Below, piece by piece: positions 42,042-51,642 of a DNA stretch of 64,000 bases (position 1 is the stretch's first letter; each line of letters opens with the position of its first letter). Below the pieces are notes generated by a model. That model was not told the origin of the DNA, did not search any database, and saw only the letters and a program-made list of their open reading frames with translations. The translations under genes and the position numbers were made by a program. Location of the stretch: NCBI RefSeq assembly GCF_022012415.1, contig NZ_JAKLTR010000023.1:27016-91015 (forward strand), written 5' to 3'. This DNA comes from Terrimonas ginsenosidimutans. Its GTDB lineage: Bacteria; Bacteroidota; Bacteroidia; Chitinophagales; Chitinophagaceae.

Positions 42042-43451
42042 TTAGCGTTCAAAACAGCCAAGATCAGGCAGTATTGCCGGTCTAGCCTTACCGTCAAGAT
42101 CTGTAAGAATGCCTGCGGCGAGACCTTTACCAAGGGCGGGAGATTCTGCTTTTAAACGGAAATTGTAATACCGGGTGCCGGTATTAGTGCTGTCAAACAG
42201 CGGGTTCTGATCGTTGATCATTTGATTGAGCGTAACATTTGCGGGAGGATTCATCACCTTCCAGAGATTGTGATCAAAAGTAACATTGAAAGGCGTGGAG
42301 CCTGTACGGGTGACCACTACTTCGTTATCAACCAATCCACCTTCGCCCCAGAAAATGCAGTTTCTGAAGGAAGCCTGCAATGCCGCTGTCGTGTTGGCAA
42401 CGCTATTTGACACGGACAACACCGGTTCTTTATGATTGATAAATGTGCTGGAGTAAGTGGCTGCTGTACAGTGGGTGAACTGATACGTGCCGCCGCCGGA
42501 AAGCGAAATATTACGCCCGCAGTTGCTGATAAGACAATTGGTAGCAATAATGCTCGAATTTGTTGCAAGGATACCCGCATCAAACACATTATCGATCACA
42601 CATTCACTCAGCCTCAATTTCGGATTGCCATTCAGCGAAGGCGCTTCAACGATCAGGGCCTGGTATGCGTTTTTGATAACTGTATATCTCAATGAGTTAT
42701 TAACGCTTAATGGCGTGAAATAAATTCCTGGCCAGCTTGCAGGAAAATCCCTGTAAGGAGCATCCAGGCGATCTCCGGAAAAATATACCCTGTCCGCTGT
42801 ATCTTTTTCCCCGTGTGTGATCAATGAGCCTTCCACTACAACCGGCGCATCGGCATGCAGGTAAACCCTGCAACCTTTGTTGAGTGTCAGACTCACTCCT
42901 TCATTAACATACAGAAAGCCCTGTATCACGTAAGGAAGATCATTCGTCCATGTTTCGTTTGCAGTGACTGTTGTGTTTCGCAGGAAATGCGCATTCTGCC
43001 CCCAGCTTTCCAGTTGGACAAACCTTTCATTCCCGTTAAAGACAACCTGAATGCTATCCTGTATCACAAATGGAAGATTTGCGGCAGAGGGATTTACTGT
43101 AACCTGAACGAAAACGTACAGACTGTCATTTGCTGCCAGTTCAATATTACTTGCTTCAGATACCGCCGCTCCGTCAATATTAATGCGGAATGCAGAGTTA
43201 TTCCCACCCATCAGGCGGACGGTACTTAATTTCAATTTCTGATCATTCTCATTAACGATCTTGAATGATTGCGTCACAGAGCCCACACTGGTAAACACTG
43301 TATCAAATCTCAATGTATCTGTGCTAAAGGTCACACGCGCATCCGGAGAAGTATTAAATCCACTTTTACTACACGAGCACAACAGCATTATGATCGCGCT
43401 GAAGGCAACCACGCATGGCCGCATTAAAATTGACCGGAAGGGTGTTTTCAT
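42042..43451 (-). CDS. Lipoprotein with right-handed beta-helix-like region
   Basis: A 469-residue lipoprotein. The signal peptide contains a CSC lipobox (IIMLLCSCSKS, Cys about 27). Residues about 40-150 look like an Ig-like/choice-of-anchor domain (FDTVFTSVGSVTQSFKIVN). The rest contains repeated short strands with Asn/Ser turns (CVIDNVFDAGILATNSSIIA, TNCLISNCGRNISLSGGGTY) typical of a parallel beta-helix, without pectinase catalytic residues that I can identify. It ends LDGKARPAILPDLGCFER, a motif seen at the end of many such surface proteins. A TAGATTTG box ends 5 bases before the ATG. Function unknown. Confidence 0.75.
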   Translation of the reverse strand: MKTPFRSILMRPCVVAFSAIIMLLCSCSKSGFNTSPDARVTFSTDTLRFDTVFTSVGSVTQSFKIVNENDQKLKLSTVRLMGGNNSAFRINIDGAAVSEASNIELAANDSLYVFVQVTVNPSAANLPFVIQDSIQVVFNGNERFVQLESWGQNAHFLRNTTVTANETWTNDLPYVIQGFLYVNEGVSLTLNKGCRVYLHADAPVVVEGSLITHGEKDTADRVYFSGDRLDAPYRDFPASWPGIYFTPLSVNNSLRYTVIKNAYQALIVEAPSLNGNPKLRLSECVIDNVFDAGILATNSSIIATNCLISNCGRNISLSGGGTYQFTHCTAATYSSTFINHKEPVLSVSNSVANTTAALQASFRNCIFWGEGGLVDNEVVVTRTGSTPFNVTFDHNLWKVMNPPANVTLNQMINDQNPLFDSTNTGTRYYNFRLKAESPALGKGLAAGILTDLDGKARPAILPDLGCFER

Positions 43452-43456
43452 TCCCC

Positions 43457-43464
43457 CAAATCTA
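43457..43464 (-). promoter_or_regulatory. -7 box five bases before the lipoprotein ATG
   Basis: Minus-strand TAGATTTG matches TAnnTTTG and is separated from the ATG by GGGGA. Confidence 0.55.
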
Positions 43465-43523
43465 AGAGTTTAAAAGAGAAAAAAGAGGAATGGGAAAATG
43501 ATCGAAGCCTCTTTTGCACTTAA

Positions 43524-44225
43524 CTAAGTTTTGGCAGCGTACCCAAGGGATGCAATGCTCAACTGTACGTTTTCGCCTTTTAGAAGCTCAGAGCCGCAGG
43601 CTTCGAGTGTGGCACCGGTCGTGATCACATCATCGACGAGGAGCACATGTTTATGTCTTACCTCGGACGGTTGGTGGAGATGGAACCGCCCTTCCATATT
43701 CTGCCATCTTTCGATCCGGTTTTTACGAGTTTGGGTTTCGGTGGCTTCATGCCTTATAATTGCGTTATGCAGGATCGGGAGTTGCAGCTTTTCGGCAATC
43801 CCTTCGCAAAGAAGCGTTGCCTGGTTATAGCCACGTAGTTTTTGTTTGACAGGATGCAGGGGTAATGGTATAAGTGCATCAACAAAATGCCAGTTGGCTG
43901 CAAGAAGGGATTCGCCCATAAGGCGTCCAAGTTGCAAACCCAGGTCTGGCTGGTTTTTGTATTTGAGCTAATGCATGAGCCGCTGCAGGAGCGATTGCGG
44001 CGTGAAATAATATTGAGCCATGCCGCATGTAACCGGTATCCGTCCCCAGAACTTCTTTTCTATAGGATTGTCTGACCGGGAACTAAAATTTGTTGAAGGC
44101 AGTTCATCGATACAGCGGAGGCAGAGCAGGGAATCTTTATTTATTATGTCAGTTCCGCATCCGCTGCAAATGTGCGGAAACAGGAAATGAAGCAGTGATT
44201 CTGAAATCGTTTTCACAAGAGACAT
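43524..44225 (-). pseudogene. comF: comF interrupted by an in-frame amber codon
   Basis: ComF-family phosphoribosyltransferase-like protein, linked to DNA uptake in competent bacteria. From MSLVKTISESLL (44225) it has the zinc finger CSGCGTD...LLCLRC and the conserved FTPQSLLQRLMH. Then a TAG (43968-43970) interrupts, and the same frame continues LKYKNQPDLGLQLGRLMGES to the intact PRPP loop HVLLVDDVITTGATLEACG and a stop at 43524. No frameshift is needed: one codon separates the halves, and at this place relatives usually have Gln, Ala or a similar residue before LKY, so CAG to TAG is the simplest change. The downstream half could restart at TTG 43937. Confidence 0.8.
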
Positions 44226-44296
44226 ATTATAATGTTTTAGCGATGAAAGGAAAGCTACCGGTATGCATAGGCTTTGCATACCGGAAACCCTTGCCG

Positions 44297-45685
44297 CTAG
44301 AACAGGAAAGCATACACTTCGTCTACCCGCCCCATCGGAATTATTTCAATATTGAACTTCTGTTTGGCAGTTGCCTGGCGTAGTGCCTGGTTGTATTTTG
44401 AGACAATGATCTTTTCAAATCCAAGCTTTTCTGCTTCGGCAATACGTTGCTCGATCCTGTTCACTGCCCTGATCTCCCCGCTCAGGCCAACCTCACCAGC
44501 AAAACAGATCTGCTGCGGCAGCGGCACATCTTCATAAGAGGATAAGAGCGCGCACAGTACAGCCAGGTCGATCGAAGGGTCTTCGATTTTCAATCCGCCG
44601 GCGATATTTAGAAATACGTCTTTCATCCCAAAATGAAAGCCACCACGCTTTTCGAGTACGGCAAGAAGTAGTTGCAGACGACGGAGATCAAAGCCACTGA
44701 CGGTTCGCTGAGGAGTGCCATACACAGATTGTGTTACAAGCGCCTGCACTTCGATCAGTAAAGGGCGCATGCCTTCGATAGTGGCAGCAATACCGATCCC
44801 ACTGAGATGATCCTCTTTTTGAGTGATGAGGATCTCACTTGGATTTGTTACGGCGCGCATGCCGCCATCCGTCATTTCATAAATGCCTAATTCGGCGGTG
44901 CTTCCAAACCGGTTTTTCAACGTGCGTAATATCCTGTAAGCATAATGCCTGTCTCCCTCAAACTGCAATACCGTGTCAACCATATGTTCGAGGATCTTCG
45001 GGCCGGCAATGCTTCCATCTTTTGTGATATGACCGATCAGGAAAACTGGCGTATTGGTCTCCTTGGCAAATCGCTGTAGCTCGGCAGTGCATTCCCTGAT
45101 CTGTGATACAGATCCCGGTGAGGAGTCGATAAAAGGAGATTGCAGCGTTTGGACGGAATCAACGATGACCAGCTGTGGCTTTAACTTTTTTATTTCCTGG
45201 AAGATGACCTGAGTTGATGTTTCTGTAAGCAGGAAGAAGTTTTCTTTTGACCTGTGCATCTCCTTAATGCGATCCGCGCGCATTTTTATTTGCTGATCAC
45301 TTTCTTCTCCGCTGATATAAAGGACGGTATTATTTTCAAGCGATAGACCGATTTGAAGAAAGAGCGTAGACTTGCCGATACCTGGCTCACCCGCGATCAG
45401 GACAATGCTTCCTGGCACAATGCCACCACCCAGTACACGGTTAAGTTCAACATCAGGAGTTAATAACCTTTTTTCTTCAGAAGTTTTAACCTCATGCAAC
45501 GCGATCGTTTTTTGTATCCGCTTTTCATCCTGGAAATCTTTCCAATCATTTTTTGCCTTGGTTTCTTTTTGTACCAATTCTTCAACAAATGTATTCCACT
45601 GTCCACATGAAGGACACTGTCCAACCCATTTAACACTTTCATATCCGCAGTTTTGGCAGAAGAAAGCAGTTTTAACTTTACTCAT
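44297..45685 (-). CDS. radA: DNA repair protein RadA
   Basis: A 462-residue recombination protein that processes branched DNA. It has the N-terminal four-Cys zinc finger (FFCQNCGYESVKWVGQCPSC), a RecA-like core with Walker A AGEPGIGKSTLF (about 95-106), the RadA signature KNRFGSTAELGIYEM, and a C-terminal Lon-protease-like domain with GGLKIEDPSIDLAVLCALLS. Length is standard. A TACCTTTA box ends 4 bases before the ATG. comF lies 72 bases downstream on the same strand, and may be co-transcribed with radA. Confidence 0.96.
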   Translation of the reverse strand: MSKVKTAFFCQNCGYESVKWVGQCPSCGQWNTFVEELVQKETKAKNDWKDFQDEKRIQKTIALHEVKTSEEKRLLTPDVELNRVLGGGIVPGSIVLIAGEPGIGKSTLFLQIGLSLENNTVLYISGEESDQQIKMRADRIKEMHRSKENFFLLTETSTQVIFQEIKKLKPQLVIVDSVQTLQSPFIDSSPGSVSQIRECTAELQRFAKETNTPVFLIGHITKDGSIAGPKILEHMVDTVLQFEGDRHYAYRILRTLKNRFGSTAELGIYEMTDGGMRAVTNPSEILITQKEDHLSGIGIAATIEGMRPLLIEVQALVTQSVYGTPQRTVSGFDLRRLQLLLAVLEKRGGFHFGMKDVFLNIAGGLKIEDPSIDLAVLCALLSSYEDVPLPQQICFAGEVGLSGEIRAVNRIEQRIAEAEKLGFEKIIVSKYNQALRQATAKQKFNIEIIPMGRVDEVYAFLF

Positions 45686-46150
45686 GCGCTAAAGGTAAAT
45701 GACAACGCGGATTGTTGGTTGTGTTAAAGATCAGAATAGCGTGTTTAAATTCTGTTGGCAGCGTAGAAAAAAACGAAGAAAAAGTGAGGAAAAGATCGGA
45801 GATTATACCAATGTAAAAGGGGCCAATCTCATGACTGACCCCCTTACTTACTAACCCATTAAATTCTATTGCTAAGTTACAATTCTGGCTAACATTTCAA
45901 AATAAAATTTTGCTCCTGTGCATAACTTGAAGAGGCTTTTAAAGCGTGTCAGTTCCATTTTTTATTTTCAAAAAAAAGGCTTTAATTTGTTGTAATTCAT
46001 ATATTTACGAATATTATATGAATTGGCCTCTATACGGCGGACTGTTGCTCAAAAAAACTTTGAGGTGACAAAAAGGCCGAATTTTTCAGAGTGATCCAAG
46101 TGGCCGTAAGTTTGTTATATTAGGATAGAAATTCAAAAAAAATAACCAGC
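45686..46150. other. Divergent gap between radA and the zinc peptidase
   Basis: It contains the radA box (TACCTTTA, 45690-45697), a hairpin-like element at 45817-45845 (AAGGGG against CCCCTT), a 15-base sequence at 45845-45859 complementary to 7519-7533, one DnaA-box-like site (45917-45925, TTATGCACA on the minus strand), and the -7 box of the next gene at 46107. No gene is visible. Confidence 0.4.
46107..46114 (+). promoter_or_regulatory. -7 promoter box of the zinc peptidase gene
   Basis: TAAGTTTG matches TAnnTTTG, 36 bases before the ATG. Confidence 0.5.
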
Positions 46151-46846
46151 ATGACACCAGGAATTTTGATCGTTTCGCTGATCTTTTTAGGGATCAGTAT
46201 GCTTGTCTCAATGGTATTGAAAAACAAGTTCAAAAAGTATAGTAAAGTGCGTCTTTCTTCGGGCCTGACGGGCAGGGAAGTGGCTGAAAAAATGCTCCGG
46301 GAAAACGGCATTTTCGACGTAAAAGTGGTTTCTGTTGACGGATTTCTTTCCGATCACTATAATCCCGCCAATAAAACGGTGAACCTGAGCCCCGATGTGT
46401 ACAATGGGACCAGTGTTTCAGCCGCGGCGGTAGCTGCCCATGAATGCGGGCACGCTGTTCAGCATGCAACAGCTTATACCTGGTTGACTTTCAGGAGCAA
46501 ATTGGTTCCGGTAGTACAGATCAGCTCGTCTCTGGTCAACATCATTTTAATGATCGGCGTGTTCATGGCGGTCTCCGGTAACAACCCCACAGTTCTGTTG
46601 ATCGGGATCATCCTGATGTCTGTGACCGTTCTTTTCTCATTAATCACACTTCCTGTGGAGTTTGATGCAAGTAACCGGGCACTTGCCTGGCTGGACCGCA
46701 CAAATATTACCAATAATACAGAATACCCCCAGGCGAAAGATGCATTGAAATGGGCGGCAACTACCTATGTTGTTGCGGCTTTTGCGGCGGTGGTAACACT
46801 CGTGCAGTATATATTAATATATATGGGTAGCCGGGATAGAAACTAA
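46151..46846 (+). CDS. YugP-family zinc metallopeptidase
   Basis: A 231-residue integral membrane protease. The zinc site is AAHECGHAVQH (HExxH type) near residue 98. An N-terminal helix (about 4-22) and three further helices (about 120-138, 142-163, 203-222) place it in the inner membrane. The region before the active site has LTGREVAEKMLRENG and the HYNPANKTVNLSPDVYNG signature of the YugP/DUF neutral zinc metallopeptidase group. Substrates are unknown. A textbook terminator follows at 46873-46907. Confidence 0.88.
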   Translation: MTPGILIVSLIFLGISMLVSMVLKNKFKKYSKVRLSSGLTGREVAEKMLRENGIFDVKVVSVDGFLSDHYNPANKTVNLSPDVYNGTSVSAAAVAAHECGHAVQHATAYTWLTFRSKLVPVVQISSSLVNIILMIGVFMAVSGNNPTVLLIGIILMSVTVLFSLITLPVEFDASNRALAWLDRTNITNNTEYPQAKDALKWAATTYVVAAFAAVVTLVQYILIYMGSRDRN

Positions 46847-46872
46847 TTAAATTTAAAATTTATATGTCTATT

Positions 46873-46907
46873 GACCCCAGATGAGTATCATCTGGGGTCT
46901 TTTTTTG
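46873..46907 (+). terminator. Intrinsic terminator
   Basis: A 12-bp perfect stem (GACCCCAGATGA and complement), a 3-base loop and a run of eight T. Confidence 0.95.
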
Positions 46908-47004
46908 TCAGTTGGTTTGGAAATAGTCTAAATTAGATGTTGTGATTTTGTTAAAATGGCCTTAAAAGGTCATATATTTAAATCAATAATCTAAACTAAC
47001 TGAC

Positions 47005-50000
47005 ATGAGACACCTAAAACTGCTGTTTTTGGTAGCAATGTTGTTTTGCTGCCACTTGGCCTGGTCTCAGGCGAAGACTATTACGGGAAAAGTTACTGAT
47101 TCGAAGGATGGTTCCGCATTGCCTGGCGTTTCGGTAACGGTAAAGGGTGCAAGAACTGGCACTGTAACTGATGCAGACGGCAACTACAGTGTTCTTCTCC
47201 CTGACAAACTCTCTACTATTGTATTTTCTTCACTTGGATTCGAAACCCAGGAGATTGTTGTGAAGGAAACTACGGTGAATGTTTCTATGGGCTCGGGTGA
47301 GTCCAAAAGCCTGAATGAAGTTGTTGTAGTAGGATATGGTACCAACTCGCGCCGTGAAGTCACTGGAAATATCGCACGCGTCAAAGGTGCTGAAGTGCAG
47401 GGCCTGCCTGTTCCAAACTTGTCGCAGGCATTACAGGGAAGGGCTGCCGGCGTATTTGTAGAATCTCAGAATGGCAAAGTGGGAGACGGTATTAAGGTAA
47501 GAATAAGAGGAGGCGTTTCAATCAGTGGAAATAATAACCCGTTATATGTGGTGGATGGTGTGCCGATGGTTGATGGAACCCTTTATGGAAGCGGTACTGC
47601 GGATATTAATTTCGACGATGTTGAATCTTTCGATATTCTCAAAGATGCATCTGCTGCAGCAATCTACGGGAGCCGTGCTTCAAACGGTGTGGTGCTGATC
47701 ACTACAAAACGTGGTAAAGCGGGCAAAACAAGATTTACGGTCAATTCTCAATATGGATGGAACAGTCCGACAAACGACAACCGGGGTTTCCTGAATGCCG
47801 CAGAATACGTTGAATACTTTAGAACAGCTGCGATCAATGCCGGTAAATATCACTTTAACAGAGCTGGCAACTGGCGCAACTATGCTTCAGAGCAGGCCGC
47901 CATCAATGATATGATCACTTACGTGGAAGGTCGCTTTACACGTTACAGCGGTGGTGCTGACTGGAGAAATAATGCTGTAGATAACGACTGGGAAAAACAG
48001 GCTTTCCAAAAAGCAAATACAGGACAGGTAGAGATTGGTGCGCAGGGTGGTAATGACAAAACAAAATTCTATATCAGTGGATTCTTCAATACCCAGGACG
48101 GTATTCTTGTCGGTAACAAATTTGGACGCTCTGGTGTCAGGGCAAATATTGACAACGAAGTGAATAAATGGCTGAAGCTTGGCTTGAACCTTTCGATCAC
48201 GAAGATCAGCCGCGACCGTGTCCCTGATGACAACCAGTTCACAACTCCCATGCAGATCGTAGCTCTCGCGCCGATCACTCCGACACGCAATGCCGCCGGT
48301 GTATTGAATAACACTCCGACTACAACATACTATAACCCGCTTCTTGATTTCGAGTATGGACGCTGGAAACTTGAATCATGGCGTAACCAGGGTAAGATCT
48401 TCGCGGATGTGAACCTTACAAAAGGCCTTGTTTTCCATTCCGAGTTTGGTGTTGATCTGACCAACCAGGATGAAGACCGTTATTGGGGTCCGCAGACACT
48501 GACCGGCAATGTTAGCCCCGATGTCAAAGGCGTTGCAAGAAACCAGTGGTTCCGCAGTAACAGATGGGTGGTGAACAACTACCTCAACTACCAGAACGTG
48601 TTTGCTGAAAAACATAAGTTCGATGCAACCCTGGGAATGAGCTATGAAAGCACAAAGAATACGTATACTTATGTAGAGGGTCAGGGCTTTGCAGATGAAG
48701 CATTGCAGACAGTAACAAGTGCATCTGAGATCACGGGTGGTAGTGGTGACTATAATCAGGATAACCTCGTCTCTTATTTCGGACGTGTTAACTATACATT
48801 TGATCAAAAGATCATCGTTGGCCTGAATGCACGTGTCGATGGTTCTGCCCGTTTTGGTAAGGATAATCGCTACGGATTCTTCCCGGCCGCATCTCTTGGC
48901 TGGGTAATGACGGAAAGCGAATTTATGAGTGGTGCCACCTGGTTAAGCTTTCTGAAGCCAAAAGTCAGTTATGGTATTACCGGTAACAATGCGATCTCTC
49001 TTTATCAATCGGCAGCTTCTTATAATCCCACGTCCTATGCGAGACTCCCGGGATTTGCCGTTGGAAATCCGGGTAACCCGCAGCTGAAATGGGAAACAAC
49101 AAGTCAGCTCGATGCTGGTGTTGAATTTGGCTTCTTCAATAATCGCTTGACCGGTGAATTTGATTACTATATCAAAAAGACAAAAGACCTTCTTTACAAC
49201 CGCCCTGTAACAAGTATCTCTGGTGTGACTTCCCTGTTATCTAACATCGGAGAAATGGAGAACAAAGGTGTTGAACTCGTACTGAACTCAACAAACATTG
49301 CATCGAAAGATTTCCGCTGGACGACGAGCCTGAACATCGCGAAGAACAAGAACAAAGTGCTGAAGCTTGATGGGGAACAAACCGTGATCAGGGGTGATGC
49401 GCGTTTCGCCAACTCTATCGTTGTGGGTCAACCGATCGGCATTTTTTATGGTGTGAAGTATGCTGGTGTTGATCCGGCAAACGGAGATCCAATCTACTAT
49501 CTTGCTGATGGCAAAACCACTACTAACGATTACAGTCTTGCAGGTACTGATTTCATTATCGGAGATCCTAACCCAGACTGGATCGGTGGGTTGAACAATA
49601 CTTTTTCCTATAAAGGGTTCGAGTTCTCTTTCCTTTTCCAGGGAGTGCTTGGTAACCAGGTTCAGGACGGAGCAGGCGGATTTATGAGTGCGTCTGCGGA
49701 TTGGTTTGATAACCAGACAAGAGATCAGTTGAATGCATGGAAACAACCAGGAGACATCACGATGGTTCCTGAGGCGCGTTTGAACAGGTTCGGCGATTTT
49801 GCCAGCCCGCAGATAAGCAGCCGCTATGTATACAATGCATCTTACCTGCGCTTGAAAACTGTTACATTCGGTTATTCGCTGCCAAAGAATATCCTCAACA
49901 AACTGCAGCTGAGCAATGCACGTGTTTTTGTAAGCGGTGTGAATCTTTTAACGCTTACATCTTACCCTGGATGGGATCCTGAAGTAAATACAGATTACAG

Positions 50001-50085
50001 ATCGGGTAACGTAAACCAGGGTAGTGATTTTTATGCTGCGCCTCAGATCAAATCAGTAGTTGTAGGCCTGACAGTTGGATTCTAA
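47005..50085 (+). CDS. SusC/RagA-family TonB-linked outer-membrane transporter
   Basis: A 1026-residue TonB-dependent receptor. Signal peptide (to LAWSQ, about residue 22), carboxypeptidase-like regulatory domain (about 23-105: ITGKVTDSKDGSALPGVSVT), a TonB-box-like stretch LNEVVVVGYGT, and a plug domain (about 115-225: GRAAGVFVESQNGKVGDG, then SRASNGVVLITTKRGKAGK). A C-terminal 22-strand barrel follows and ends in an aromatic residue (VVGLTVGF). It pairs with the SusD-like gene 17 bases downstream. The following M14 peptidase suggests peptides rather than glycans as cargo. No sigma/anti-sigma pair is adjacent, so induction is not FecR-type here. Confidence 0.96.
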   Translation: MRHLKLLFLVAMLFCCHLAWSQAKTITGKVTDSKDGSALPGVSVTVKGARTGTVTDADGNYSVLLPDKLSTIVFSSLGFETQEIVVKETTVNVSMGSGESKSLNEVVVVGYGTNSRREVTGNIARVKGAEVQGLPVPNLSQALQGRAAGVFVESQNGKVGDGIKVRIRGGVSISGNNNPLYVVDGVPMVDGTLYGSGTADINFDDVESFDILKDASAAAIYGSRASNGVVLITTKRGKAGKTRFTVNSQYGWNSPTNDNRGFLNAAEYVEYFRTAAINAGKYHFNRAGNWRNYASEQAAINDMITYVEGRFTRYSGGADWRNNAVDNDWEKQAFQKANTGQVEIGAQGGNDKTKFYISGFFNTQDGILVGNKFGRSGVRANIDNEVNKWLKLGLNLSITKISRDRVPDDNQFTTPMQIVALAPITPTRNAAGVLNNTPTTTYYNPLLDFEYGRWKLESWRNQGKIFADVNLTKGLVFHSEFGVDLTNQDEDRYWGPQTLTGNVSPDVKGVARNQWFRSNRWVVNNYLNYQNVFAEKHKFDATLGMSYESTKNTYTYVEGQGFADEALQTVTSASEITGGSGDYNQDNLVSYFGRVNYTFDQKIIVGLNARVDGSARFGKDNRYGFFPAASLGWVMTESEFMSGATWLSFLKPKVSYGITGNNAISLYQSAASYNPTSYARLPGFAVGNPGNPQLKWETTSQLDAGVEFGFFNNRLTGEFDYYIKKTKDLLYNRPVTSISGVTSLLSNIGEMENKGVELVLNSTNIASKDFRWTTSLNIAKNKNKVLKLDGEQTVIRGDARFANSIVVGQPIGIFYGVKYAGVDPANGDPIYYLADGKTTTNDYSLAGTDFIIGDPNPDWIGGLNNTFSYKGFEFSFLFQGVLGNQVQDGAGGFMSASADWFDNQTRDQLNAWKQPGDITMVPEARLNRFGDFASPQISSRYVYNASYLRLKTVTFGYSLPKNILNKLQLSNARVFVSGVNLLTLTSYPGWDPEVNTDYRSGNVNQGSDFYAAPQIKSVVVGLTVGF

Positions 50086-50102
50086 CCTCAAAAAATCAAG
50101 AA

Positions 50103-51458
50103 ATGAAAAAAGCACTTTTATATACAACAACATTTATACTGGCGGCGGGTATCTTCAGTTGCGGAAAAAAACTGGATCTTGTAAACCCGCAATCAATTGA
50201 TGCAGGAGTGATCTTCACAACAGATAGCCGCGTTAAAGGGGTTCTTGTCGGAACATACGCAGTGGCGGGGTCCAGTTCACTCCTTGGCGGTGACGCTATC
50301 TGGATGAGCGAGCTTATGGCTAGTGATGGCGAGCTTAACTGGGTTGGAACATTTCCTGATCCAAAACAGATCTGGGGAAAGGTGATCCTGGTTAATAATA
50401 GCTACGTGCGGGCAAATTATCAGCAAAGTTATATTACCATCTTCAACTGCAATAACATTCTTGCAAACCTGAGTGTCGTTAACACTGCAGATAAAGCGCG
50501 TGTGGAAGGAGAAGCAAAATTTCTTCGTGGGCTTGCTTACTTCAACCTGATCACTTTCTTTGGAGAGAAGCCATATTCTTTTGGTAATACAGCATTGAAA
50601 GGAGTGCCGCTTGTTCTGGATCCAAGGCCTGCCGACCCGCTGTCTATCGACAATTTCGTAGAACGTGCCACAATTGAACAGGTGTATACGCAGATCATAA
50701 AAGACTTTACCGAAGCAGAGACATTGCTTCCTGCAAAAAATGGTTTCTATGCAAATAAACCCTCAGCGTCTCTTGCGCTGGCGAGAGTTTATCTCCAGCA
50801 AGGCAAGTTTGCCGAAGCTCGTGATGCGGCAAACAGGTGTATTGGAACCGCTACAACCAATGGCTTCGCCCTGGTTGGTGATTATGAAGATGAGTTCAAC
50901 ACAGATGTAAACACTACTGAAGATCTTTTTTCCATGCAGGTAAATACACAGGGAGGATCAAACTCCTGCTTTACCTTTTTCAGTACTACCACATATGGTG
51001 CACGTGATGGTGATATCCAGGTAACGGACAAGCATCTTGCTAAATATGCGCCTAATGATCTGAGGCTTGACCTTTTCTTCGAGGAAGTTAATACGTTCTA
51101 CTGTGGAAAATGGAGAGATGCTTACAAGAACGTAAAAGTTCTGCGGCTTGCCGAGGCTTACCTGATCCGTGCGGAAGGCAATGTTCGCCTCGGAACAGCT
51201 GTAGGCGCTACAGTTTCCAGTGACCTCCATCAGACAAGGGGCAGGGCCGGGCTGCTGCCGCTCGCCGCGCCAACCCTAAGCGATGTGCTGGCTGAACGTG
51301 AAAAAGAACTGGCTTTCGAAGGCCAGGGGCTGCTCGATGTAAAGCGTCTTAAACTGACCACTGATGCTCTGCCTTATGATGATAACAAAATGGTGTTCCC
51401 TATTCCTCAACGTGAAACCAACCTTTATAACGTTGGTCAGAACCCTGGCTACTTCTAA
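50103..51458 (+). CDS. RagB/SusD-family surface lipoprotein
   Basis: A 451-residue substrate-binding lipoprotein that caps the SusC barrel. The lipobox is FSCGKK (Cys about 20). SusD-type TPR-like helices are visible (ARVEGEAKFLRGLAYFNLIT, the classic motif), as well as PSASLALARVYLQQGKFAEA. The C-terminus has the RLAEAYLIRAEGNVRLG and AEREKELAFEGQGLLDVKRL segments and ends NVGQNPGYF, all typical. Short for the family (usually 480-600), similar to RagB-like members. A terminator-like hairpin without T-run follows (51483-51509). Confidence 0.95.
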   Translation: MKKALLYTTTFILAAGIFSCGKKLDLVNPQSIDAGVIFTTDSRVKGVLVGTYAVAGSSSLLGGDAIWMSELMASDGELNWVGTFPDPKQIWGKVILVNNSYVRANYQQSYITIFNCNNILANLSVVNTADKARVEGEAKFLRGLAYFNLITFFGEKPYSFGNTALKGVPLVLDPRPADPLSIDNFVERATIEQVYTQIIKDFTEAETLLPAKNGFYANKPSASLALARVYLQQGKFAEARDAANRCIGTATTNGFALVGDYEDEFNTDVNTTEDLFSMQVNTQGGSNSCFTFFSTTTYGARDGDIQVTDKHLAKYAPNDLRLDLFFEEVNTFYCGKWRDAYKNVKVLRLAEAYLIRAEGNVRLGTAVGATVSSDLHQTRGRAGLLPLAAPTLSDVLAEREKELAFEGQGLLDVKRLKLTTDALPYDDNKMVFPIPQRETNLYNVGQNPGYF

Positions 51459-51482
51459 GGTTTTTTTGAATATGCATAAGCT

Positions 51483-51509
51483 ATTGGGCTGGCGAAATGC
51501 CGGCCCAAT
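51483..51509. terminator. GC-rich hairpin after susD
   Basis: An 11-bp stem ATTGGGCTGGC/GCCGGCCCAAT with one G-T pair and a GAAAT loop. It lacks a T-run, so it may attenuate or protect the susCD 3' end rather than stop all transcription into the M14 gene. Confidence 0.6.
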
Positions 51510-51642
51510 CTCGTAATTTGAGATATCCTTCGCGGATGTATCGATTAATGAGATATATTAGTGATCGCTAAACCGCACATAATTTTTGCCTGGAACCTTA
51601 TCTTCTGAAGACTGCTAAAAAACTCTATATAATAAGAACACT

